57,238 bases of DNA from positions 1 to 57,238 of the forward strand of contig NZ_JAUSKL010000014.1 of NCBI RefSeq assembly GCF_030646925.1. Reading direction: 5' to 3'. The position numbers were made by a program, and so were the translations under genes. Within the stretch, counting starts at the first letter, position 1. Every line of letters begins with the position of its first letter. Positions 36,025-44,800 of this stretch are shown here, one piece after another. The notes below the pieces were generated by a model that worked only from the letters and a program-made list of their open reading frames with translations, did no database searches and was not told the DNA's origin. This DNA is from Candidatus Binatus sp. (GTDB lineage Bacteria; Desulfobacterota; Binatia; Binatales; Binataceae).

Positions 36025-36819
36025 TCAGATGCCAGGCACGCGTCGAAGTTGGCCATAGCTAACTATGCTTTCGAATTGCTCGCGCAGCGCTTTTGCGAAA
36101 CTCGGAACCCTTATCAGCACCCCGACCTCAATATTTCGTTCTTGGGCGGCCTCTGTGAAATTTGCCGAGGTGATGAAGGCTTCTTCATCATCCACGACCA
36201 CGCACTTCGCATGCAGAGCAGACTTGCCTCCGGCCTCGGCTGAAAGACCGCGCGGATCGTAGAACACTTCCGGCTTTCGACTTCCCGGCCAATCGTTCTC
36301 AAGAAACGTCTTCGCGAAGCCGGCGAGTAGCTCGGCTTCGGATCTTTGATCTTGATAAGTACGTTGAATATTCAGGAACATTCGGGCGCGGAGTCCCGAT
36401 ATCTGATCCATTCGGTCCGCGAGCTCCTTGAAGATCACGTGACCCTGGTAGACCGCGTAGCTGGCGACTAGCACGGCCCTTTGCGCCTTCGCGAACATCC
36501 CACGCACGACTACGCCGGTTTCTCTGGTTTCGGAGCGCATGGTTTCTGGACCGCTCCAGACCAGCTCGATGTGCCTTTCCGGCGAATCGGTCCTTTCCCG
36601 TTCTGCAGTGATTGCGTCAAGCACGTACGCAATATGCGCTGCTCCCATTCCTGATCGAAACAGGTTCCCAAACTCGGCGCTGATTTCCGTGTCGTTCGGT
36701 CCGGCCAGATAGTCGCGCAATGCGATAGGGCTGTATGGTGCTGTCAAACGTCCGCTTCGAAGCGCCTCCGACAGCGCCACTATCGCCGCCGTCGAAAGCT
36801 TAGTCAGGGATGACTTCAC
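36025..36819 (-). CDS. drmC: DrmC-like phospholipase D-family protein (DISARM core)
   Basis: The start is GTG 36819, whose GTGA overlaps the TGA of drmB; a longer open frame to 36942 overlaps drmB and is not needed. The 264-aa product has a C-terminal phospholipase D domain with one HKD signature, LHAKCVVVDDEEAFITSANF near residue 215, and an N-terminal helical region (LTAPYSPIALRDYL). DrmC is the third core gene of DISARM, an anti-phage system described by Ofir and co-workers; its PLD activity is not always essential. Position after drmA and drmB with overlapping codons supports the assignment. Confidence 0.85.
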   Translation of the reverse strand: MKSSLTKLSTAAIVALSEALRSGRLTAPYSPIALRDYLAGPNDTEISAEFGNLFRSGMGAAHIAYVLDAITAERERTDSPERHIELVWSGPETMRSETRETGVVVRGMFAKAQRAVLVASYAVYQGHVIFKELADRMDQISGLRARMFLNIQRTYQDQRSEAELLAGFAKTFLENDWPGSRKPEVFYDPRGLSAEAGGKSALHAKCVVVDDEEAFITSANFTEAAQERNIEVGVLIRVPSFAKALREQFESIVSYGQLRRVPGI

Positions 36820-38645
36820 GCAGTTTCCTCGCGAAAGAACTCGGCTCCCAATCCTTCGACAGTTGGGACAACTAGCGCTCGATCGAGATATTCGTTGCGT
36901 CGTTCGCAGGAGGTTTCGGCGATTAGCAGACATCCGTGACACGCCGCACCGTGCAGGAAGCGTTCTTCTTGCCTATTATCCGGACCGTGCTGAGCGCACA
37001 CGGGATCGTTCGAGCAGAGTCGGCCGAGCTCAAGTGCGGTTCGAAGATGCTCTTCGATTCTCCGCCCCACGGCTGCGAGTCCGCCAAGCGTTCCTTCGGC
37101 ATCGGGGCTCCCTGTATAGAGTAATATTCCGCTGCCAGCGTCGCTCACGTATATGCGTTCGCGAATCGAGCTGGCAGCGTATCCACACTCGAGAGACACG
37201 GCGGTGATCAGTAGATGTGCGAGCGAGTGAAGTAGAACATAAGTGGCACCCAAGAAGACGGCCTGACTCAGTGGATTCTTCCGTTGCCATGCCGTGAATC
37301 CCTGATTCAATTGCGTTTCGCGCTTTTGAACGGGAGCTAACTTTCTCCATTTCGCGATTGCATCTTGCTTCAGAACAATGAAGACACCCTCCCCGCGGTT
37401 CTCCACTGCTGGTAACCACGAAATGTCAGTGGCGAGTTCGGCGCGCCGGACACCGAGATCGAGTTCGCCGTCGATGTCCGTGATGGCGGCTTCAAAGCGT
37501 GTGAATCCCACTTGAGCGACAACTTCGCGCATACGATGGACGAGCACGACGCGCTCCACCTTCGCCATCGGTCCCTTTCGCCGTTCGTCGAGTGACACCC
37601 TCCGTGCGTAGAAGTCTCCTTCCGGCACATCACTGCCGATTTCCTGTTCTGCCGAGAGGAGCGTTTCCAATTCGACCTGTTTGATGCTCTTGGAAGGTTC
37701 GTAAACACCGCCCTTGTGTCGTTTTATTTCCTTCAGCACCGCTTCCTCAGACAGTCCCTCCAAAGCCGCCGCAACTTTCGCCTTCTTGCGTTCGCGCAAG
37801 AGATCGGCAGCATTTTCGACGTAAAGTAGAAAGTCCTCCCAGATCGGGGCGACGGCCTTCCGCACGCGTTCGTCCTGATCCGGAATCGAAATCACGCTCA
37901 GCAGCTGAGGGAAATATGAATTGCTCGCTGATCGAATCAGTAAACGGTTGGCGAGATTTGGACCATCATCGCCACCGCATTTTTCCTGAGAGGCGGGGCC
38001 AAGCCACGGCCTTTGACCCCTGCAGAAGCCAAGTGGCGTCGGACGCTCAGCCGTGCGTTGCGTATGAACAAGCGATCGCTTCTGACCGCATTCGCAGCGA
38101 ATTGAGATATCTCCCAGATCGCCACTCGTCCCGATTTCATCCATCCAAAGTTGCCGTCGGCAGTCGCCTTTCGCTTCGTGGGTGAAGTCATGCCAGTTGA
38201 TGTCGCCGATATGGCCGTTTGAACACGCTTGTACGAATCGAATGGGGATCACTCGATATGTTTTACGATCATTTCCGAGATATTTGCCTGATCTCAGCGC
38301 CTGGCGATGCACCATGGGTCGAGAGCGAAAGCCGTCGCGTCGTATCTCGTCTCCTTGCGCGATGAACCATTCCGGAAACTGCCATGCAGTGACTCCGGTA
38401 CGCGGCGCGCTTGCGTCGCCGGAATCTATCGGCGGCGCAAACAACTTGATCGCGGGAATATTCAGGAGCGTCTGGATCTTGTTCTCAAGCCGTTCCTCAT
38501 GAACCTGATGCCCGGCACCGCGCCAGTGCTCGAGGCCGCCGATGATTACCGCGTGGTCGGGCAAATCGACCATCGCTCCCGGTCCGAAGGTAGTGACGAT
38601 TTGGCTCTGCCTAATCTGGCCGTGAGGTCGAGCTTGAGTCCTCAT
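36816..38645 (-). CDS. drmB: DrmB (DUF1998, DISARM core)
   Basis: The 609-aa protein opens with GQIRQSQIVTTFGPGAMVDL, the typical DrmB start. Middle landmarks are RFVQACSNGHIGDINWHDF and RCECGQKRSL with scattered Cys that can bind zinc. The C-terminal DUF1998 part has YVLLHSLAHLLITAVSLECG, ERIYVSDAGSGILLYTGSPD and the Cys cluster CHGCLLIAETSCE near 580. Length agrees with the family. Its ATG overlaps the drmA stop (ATGA). In DISARM, DrmA and DrmB form a complex that recognises incoming DNA ends. It appears intact. Confidence 0.93.
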   Translation of the reverse strand: MRTQARPHGQIRQSQIVTTFGPGAMVDLPDHAVIIGGLEHWRGAGHQVHEERLENKIQTLLNIPAIKLFAPPIDSGDASAPRTGVTAWQFPEWFIAQGDEIRRDGFRSRPMVHRQALRSGKYLGNDRKTYRVIPIRFVQACSNGHIGDINWHDFTHEAKGDCRRQLWMDEIGTSGDLGDISIRCECGQKRSLVHTQRTAERPTPLGFCRGQRPWLGPASQEKCGGDDGPNLANRLLIRSASNSYFPQLLSVISIPDQDERVRKAVAPIWEDFLLYVENAADLLRERKKAKVAAALEGLSEEAVLKEIKRHKGGVYEPSKSIKQVELETLLSAEQEIGSDVPEGDFYARRVSLDERRKGPMAKVERVVLVHRMREVVAQVGFTRFEAAITDIDGELDLGVRRAELATDISWLPAVENRGEGVFIVLKQDAIAKWRKLAPVQKRETQLNQGFTAWQRKNPLSQAVFLGATYVLLHSLAHLLITAVSLECGYAASSIRERIYVSDAGSGILLYTGSPDAEGTLGGLAAVGRRIEEHLRTALELGRLCSNDPVCAQHGPDNRQEERFLHGAACHGCLLIAETSCERRNEYLDRALVVPTVEGLGAEFFREETA

Positions 38646-41506
38646 ACTTCCTCACCCTCGACATCGATTCCGTCGAGTCTGCGCACCCAGAGATTCACAT
38701 TGGGCTCGACATCACGCATCGATCGCTGCGCCTTGAATTTTCGCGCGCCCGGAGGTTGCCGATCAAGTTCGGGATCGAGGGGATCGAAGAGAAGAGGTGG
38801 GGCGCCTCCAACTTCCTTTTGATATTGCAGTCCGGAGCCGACGCTCTGCTTGGCGTGTGCGATCTTTTCCCACTCATCCAACAAATCGTTTACGCGCCCA
38901 GCGAGCTTGCTACGCAACTCGGTCGTATCGTCTTTGCTGTGTTTTTCGGCGCGCTCAATGATTGTCTTTGAAACCAAGTCCAATCGCGCTCTTTCCTTCA
39001 AGATTGCGATACTATTCTTCGGCGCAGTTAGCGCACCGAGTCCATGGCGCGCAAGGGACACGATCACTGCGGCCAGGCCGCGATCAATAGCGCGCGGTGA
39101 GAACGGCGTTACGCTGGTAGCCTCGACGTTACGATAAAACGACGCGTGATAGGCCTCGAATCGCTCATAGTGTGATCGATCGCGCGGCCGGTGAATATTC
39201 AAGAGCGTAACGATTAGGCCGGGATGGTTGTCGTTGCGCCCAACGCGGCTGGTCGCCTGTATATACTCCGCGGTGGTCTTCGGTTGACCGAGCACTACCA
39301 TCAGACCCAGCCGTGATATATCGAGTCCGACCGAGATCATATTGGTGGCAATCGCAACGTCGACGCGTTCTTTGTCGCGGAAGGCGAGTGCAAGCCTGCG
39401 TTTGGCGTTTGCAACCTTGTCTGTGCTCTCCCGAGAGGTGAGTTCAACTACGTCTTCAGCGATCTTGCGGTCCGCGAATAGTCCTTCCTCTTCTCCTACC
39501 CGCTTACGTGACCCGTAGCTCTGAAGTCGCGAATTGACTTCGTCTTCAATAATTCTGCGGCTACCACCGAGTTCGCGCAGACTTCCGAAATACCCGAGCA
39601 ACGTCATGTACGGATCGGCGGGATTCTCCAAATTGCGATCAGCGCCCTCGGCTGCGTACATTCGCTGAGCCGCGGCCAACAGCGCCAGATATGATCTGAG
39701 CAGGACAACCTTGAGACTTCGGCCCTGTGCTGCAATGCCAGCATAAAGTCGAGGGTTTCGCTCCGAAGCGGGAACTGTGAGCGCAAAGAACGAGTCGCGC
39801 CGGTCGATTCCAGGTGCTGGAAATACCTCGACGCCGGAGCGCGCAAACAACGCTCGCACCTGCGCATCTGCGCGTCGGACAGTCGCAGTCGACGCTACAA
39901 TCTTGGGCCCAATTCTCCTCCCAGAGATCTCGCGCGTGCAGAGTGCGTCCACCGCGGTCTCGTACAAACCCGCCATCGTACCCAACGGACCCGAAATCAA
40001 ATGAAGCTCGTCCTGGATAATCAGATCGGGAGGAAGTAAAGGTTTTTCGAGGGCCGCGCCAACGTTCGGATCGCACGGGCCATAAAACCCTTCCTTGTCG
40101 TAGCGATCCACTTTCCCGAAGAGCGCGCCGGTTTGGCCAACCCAAGGCAGCGCCGCAAATTTATCAACCGTGGCAACGATAAAGCATGGAATCCTTCGAT
40201 AGATCGGCTCATCGACGGCAACGATCGGGAGCGCGCGATCTCCTTTGAATTCGCAGTCGCGATTCACACAGACGATCTTAAGATCGCGCGGCTGATCTTG
40301 GTTGGGCTTTAGGAAAAACGATCTGCGGGTGAACTTCTGTCCACACCAGGGACAATTCTCCAAAGGAATCGGCGATGGCTTGTGATCGTCGTTTTGGAAA
40401 GCGATTGTTCGGGCGCGCGCTGTATTCTGATCAGTGTCGCCCTTACGTCCCATTCGGTTCGGCGTAGCCGCCATCCCGACCCAAAGTCCAATCTCGAACG
40501 GAACAGTTCCTAGCTTGCTGACGTCTTTTTCCCGTTCCAGCTCCAGGGCGCAGATCATTGTTGCCGCTCTTCCAAGTTGCTCGAGCGTGAGCAGGCGGAG
40601 CGTGTAGCGCATCAGAACACTCACGCCTGCGGATGAAATGCCGGGATTTCGGAGCCGTCTGAGCGCGAGCGTGAATGCTGCCAGCCCCAGGCAAGCCTCG
40701 GTCTTGCCACCACCGGTGGGAAAGAACAGCAGGTCGACGAGCTGGCGATCGCTATGGAGCGGATCTGCGATCCCGGGAAGATTCATCAGGATGAAAGCGA
40801 GCTGGAATGGGCGCCATGCCGCGGTTGGCGCGCTGCGATCCCCAGCTTGAATCGCGCGTTGGTGAATCGCCTGCGCGATCGCTCGATTGGCGATTCGGAA
40901 TGCGTCGAGGATCATCGGGTCCTCCAGCGCAGCAATTCCAGCTTCGATCCTGCCTTTGGCGAATTGGGCGCGACCGACTAGGTATTCGGCGACGGTCTTT
41001 CGGCGCCGGTCGGATTGAACCGCAGCGCGCTGCTTCTCGATCCACTGTCCGTATTCAGTTGGTAGTGCCGCCAGTTTCGAACGCATTGTCGAAGCATCAG
41101 ACACGGTACCTAGCGCCTGCATAGAGAGTTCGACGCCCTTTGCCTCCCCTGGTTCGATTTTTTCGACCGCAGCGCAGGGTATCCATTCGGTCCTGACCTC
41201 TCGACAGTCACCGCCGGAATCGGCGGTCGCCGAGGTGGCAACGCCGTGACCGACGGCAAACTCGAAGCAATCGCGGTACTGCAAATCGGCAATCTGTTCG
41301 TCGGTGTCATCAGTCGACGCGACCAAGCCGCGCAGGTTCGGGCGCGGGACGAATGACGACTCGATCGTGAGAATAAGCCGCGCCTGGAAGATGTACGCCT
41401 CGTCCCGAGCGGCGTCAGGCTTCGGCCGGCGATAGTTGACCAGGAACACCGATACCGAACGCGTGCCTGGAGGAACCAGCTCGGGCGGCAACCCTCTGTT
41501 ATCCAC
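38642..41506 (-). CDS. drmA: DrmA helicase (DISARM core), 5' end eroded
   Basis: The 954-aa frame from GTG 41506 is a superfamily-2 helicase of DrmA type: Walker A LLFFPTGGGKTEACLG near residue 265, DEAH-box-like IIQDELHLISGPLG near 499, STATVRR, ATNMISVGLDISRLGLMVVL and motif VI YIQATSRVGRN near 752. A zinc-binding ENCPWCGQKF with a later C-x4-C lies near 390. Codons before the GTG still look like protein (SEGLKLVTSVRNVPP) up to about 41590, where a CAGGGAA repeat begins and an in-frame TAA stands at 41624-41626. No ATG is left, so the natural start has been lost and the product may be short at its N-terminus. Confidence 0.92.
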   Translation of the reverse strand: MDNRGLPPELVPPGTRSVSVFLVNYRRPKPDAARDEAYIFQARLILTIESSFVPRPNLRGLVASTDDTDEQIADLQYRDCFEFAVGHGVATSATADSGGDCREVRTEWIPCAAVEKIEPGEAKGVELSMQALGTVSDASTMRSKLAALPTEYGQWIEKQRAAVQSDRRRKTVAEYLVGRAQFAKGRIEAGIAALEDPMILDAFRIANRAIAQAIHQRAIQAGDRSAPTAAWRPFQLAFILMNLPGIADPLHSDRQLVDLLFFPTGGGKTEACLGLAAFTLALRRLRNPGISSAGVSVLMRYTLRLLTLEQLGRAATMICALELEREKDVSKLGTVPFEIGLWVGMAATPNRMGRKGDTDQNTARARTIAFQNDDHKPSPIPLENCPWCGQKFTRRSFFLKPNQDQPRDLKIVCVNRDCEFKGDRALPIVAVDEPIYRRIPCFIVATVDKFAALPWVGQTGALFGKVDRYDKEGFYGPCDPNVGAALEKPLLPPDLIIQDELHLISGPLGTMAGLYETAVDALCTREISGRRIGPKIVASTATVRRADAQVRALFARSGVEVFPAPGIDRRDSFFALTVPASERNPRLYAGIAAQGRSLKVVLLRSYLALLAAAQRMYAAEGADRNLENPADPYMTLLGYFGSLRELGGSRRIIEDEVNSRLQSYGSRKRVGEEEGLFADRKIAEDVVELTSRESTDKVANAKRRLALAFRDKERVDVAIATNMISVGLDISRLGLMVVLGQPKTTAEYIQATSRVGRNDNHPGLIVTLLNIHRPRDRSHYERFEAYHASFYRNVEATSVTPFSPRAIDRGLAAVIVSLARHGLGALTAPKNSIAILKERARLDLVSKTIIERAEKHSKDDTTELRSKLAGRVNDLLDEWEKIAHAKQSVGSGLQYQKEVGGAPPLLFDPLDPELDRQPPGARKFKAQRSMRDVEPNVNLWVRRLDGIDVEGEEV

Positions 41507-41592
41507 TGGAGGAACGTTTCGTACCGAGGTTACGAGTTTCAGGCCTTCGCTTTCAGGAACGTCTTTGCTCTGGGGTTTCTCGGAAGCTATCG

Positions 41593-41662
41593 GAACAGGG
41601 AATCTAAAAAGCGGAGCAGGGAATTAAATTTCCCTGATCCGCCAATGATCAGGGATCAATTT
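41593..41662. repeat. Dispersed CAGGGAA-type repeat, copy C (partial)
   Basis: The words GAACAGGGAATC, GAGCAGGGAATTAAATTTCC and ATGATCAGGGATCAAT belong to the repeat family seen at 7882 and 17869. CAGGGAATTAAATTTCCCTG is a near-perfect inverted repeat. It sits in the divergent control region between drmA and the helicase-SMC gene and touches the coding remnant of drmA. Confidence 0.7.
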
Positions 41663-41806
41663 TTGCCGACAAATTGCGAAATTGCTCATCGCGCGTCAAT
41701 CGACTAGGTTGGACAAGAAAACGGATTCAGCCAATCTGCACGTTGCATGTGGACCGCAGCCTGAGGGGGTAAAAGGACAATCGACGTCTTTGATCTGGAT
41801 CGCGCA

Positions 41807-44800
41807 TTGGTTCAGGATTACGAACGCTTTGCGCGGTCATTCACCCAAATACGTGCGGCTGACATTCGGGCCCAAGTTGAGGCCATTTACGCTAGTAGAC
41901 GCTTTTGGCCAGAGCCTCTAGTCAGTATCAATCCTAATTTCGAGCGCGACATTGCAATCGACACACTGGTCGCGGACGGCTCTCTGCATCCGAGTACAGG
42001 CCAAGTATTTCGGATTGCTGACCAACCAATCACTCTTTATCGCCACCAGTCGCAGGCGCTCGCGAAGGCATCCGCGCGGCAGAGTTTTGTCGTCACGACT
42101 GGAACTGGATCCGGTAAATCGCTCTGCTTCTTCGTTCCCATTATCGACCTTGCGATACGAGCTAGGCTAGCCGGTGAGGCTCCACGGACGCGGGCGATCG
42201 TGATTTATCCGATGAACGCTCTCGCCAACAGCCAAATAGAAGAGCTGAGGAAGTTCGTCAATCAGTCCGATTTGCCGGAACGGCTTCGGCCAACATTCGA
42301 ACGATATACCGGCCAAGAAGGGGCCGACGAGAGAGAGCGAATTCGAGAACTCTGCCCCGACATTCTATTGACCAACTTCATGATGCTGGAACTGCTGATG
42401 ACGCGGCAGAACAGCCTCGATCAGGCGGTCATCAGCAACGCGAAGGACCTCGACTTTATCGTCCTCGATGAGTTGCATACCTATCGCGGCCGTCAAGGCG
42501 CCGACGTGGCAATGCTGGTTCGGCGGCTTCGGGACCGTCTGTGCCGAGATAGAGTACCGATCTGCATCGGCACATCCGCCACGATGGCAAGCGATGACGC
42601 GACCAACGATCCTGCGGCAGCGGTCGCGATCGTTGCCTCACGCCTGTTCGGAACTCAGATCACCAGCGACGCTGTAATTGGTGAGAGCCTCGAACGAGCG
42701 ACCGATCCCGCGATGAACGTGAAATCGCTCGGGGGTAAGCTCGGCGCCGCGATCGACGACGAGATCCCCGTTTCTCTCTCCGACGCTGAGCTCCGGTCGC
42801 ATCCGCTCGCAGTCTGGATCGAGCTCGAAATTGGGCTCGAAGATGGCCAACGCCTCCGTCGACATCCGCCCATCACCCTAAAAGGCGCAGCGCAGAAACT
42901 GGCCGCCCAGACCGGCCGCGATCCGGAGCGCTGTCAGTCGCAGATTCAGGCGATGCTGATCCTCATGAACAAGCCCGCGAGCGAGCGAGGTGGGACGAGT
43001 GATCGCGCGTTCATGGCCTTCAAACTGCATCAATTCTTTTGCGGTGCCGGTCGCCTCTACTCGACTCTTCGAGAACCCACCCGCCGCCGCGTCACACTCG
43101 ATGGTCAACTTTTTGATCCGGAAGAGAAAGAAACTCGACTCTATCCGACTTTCTTCTGCCGGAACTGCGGGCAAGAGCATCATCCAATCGTTCTGAGCGA
43201 CCAAGACGGGAGACGCCGAGCTCTTCCCAGGCCGATCGACGAACCGCCACTCGATAACGAAGATCGGGCCGAGCAGGCCGGCTATTTGATGCCCGAGCCG
43301 TTGGCAGACACGGAATTCACTTTCGACGGTACTCCTGAGCAATACCCCGATGATTGGATAGACCCGGCTGGCCGTATCAAGAGCAACCTGCGTCCTTTTG
43401 CCCCGCAGCCCGTAGTTATTGATGAGAGTGGTGTAATCGGCATGCGGGGGCGCAAAGCATGGTTCTTACCAGGAAAGTTCCGTTTCTGCCCCGCCTGTAA
43501 GGATCAACCCGCGGGGCAAGCGCGAGAAATCAACAAGTTGGCGGGTCTTTCGGCCGAAGGCCGAAGTTCTGCCACGACGCTCCTGGTTTCAAGTACGCTC
43601 CGCTGGATGAACGCGCCCAGCAGCGGGTTCCGCATCGACAAGCGCAAGGTGCTTGGCTTCACAGACAATCGACAGGATGCCGCACTTCAGGCGGGTCACT
43701 TCAATGATTTTCTATTCGTAGCGCAGTTGCGCGCGGCGATTCTCGCGGCCGTCATCGCTGCAGGGCCTGATGGGCTCGCAGATGACGAATTCGGTCGGAA
43801 GATCCAGGCAGCGCTAGGCTTCACGGCAGCCAATCGATCCCGCCGCAGCGAATGGATGCTTGATCCCGAGATAAAAGGGGCCGGACAAGTCGCCGCAGAA
43901 CGGACACTGTCACGAGTCTTTGCCTATAGGGTCTGGGCCGATCAGCGCCGAGGCTGGCGCTTCACCAATCCCAATCTCGAAGAGTTGGGGTTAGTCCACG
44001 CTGAGTATCTTTCGCTCGACGATTTGGCAGCAGACGACAATGCATTCGTCGAGGCACCGCCGGAGCTTAAGCATGCCGACCCTGCCACGCGCAGACAGGC
44101 TCTCTTCATTCTCCTGGAGACGATGCGCCGTGGACTGGCCGTCACGGCTGATGCTCTTGACCCGACTACGGTCGAGGCCACCGCGAATGCTGCGCGCCAA
44201 AGCTTGCGTGAGCCTTGGTCAATCTCGCATCAGGAAAATCAGCGCAGTGCTTCAGCTCTCATAGTCGACGCCCCGAAAAAAGCTGATGCGGGGCTGCGAG
44301 GTGAGCCTCTGATCCTTCGGGCTGGCCCGCGCAGTAGCCTTGCGCGTCGACTGGGCCACCCAACGCTCTGGAAGAAAAGACTTGATGGTAAGACATACCT
44401 AACTGTCTTGAAGTCTCTACTCGCGGCAGCGGCTGACTACCAGTTAGTCCGCTCAGTCACAACCAGTTTTGATGTCGATGGATGGCGCCTTGCAGCCAAT
44501 GCCATCCGATTGGTGAGTGGCGAGGGACGAAATGATTCGAAAGCGCCCAATCCCTATTTCGTCGATCTATATCGCGCACTAGCTAAGACCCTGTCCGAGG
44601 GCGGGGCGGGCCTGTTCGGACTAGAAAGCCGAGCCCACACAGCCCAGGTCGAGCAGACGCAACGCCAATGGCGCGAATGGCGGTTCCGCTGGGGCGATGA
44701 CGACAAGCTGAAAATAGCTGAGGCTAAGGATGACATGCGCCAGGCTGGCGAGCCCGATGTCTTCCTGCCCGCTCTGTTCTGTTCACCAACGATGGAGTTA

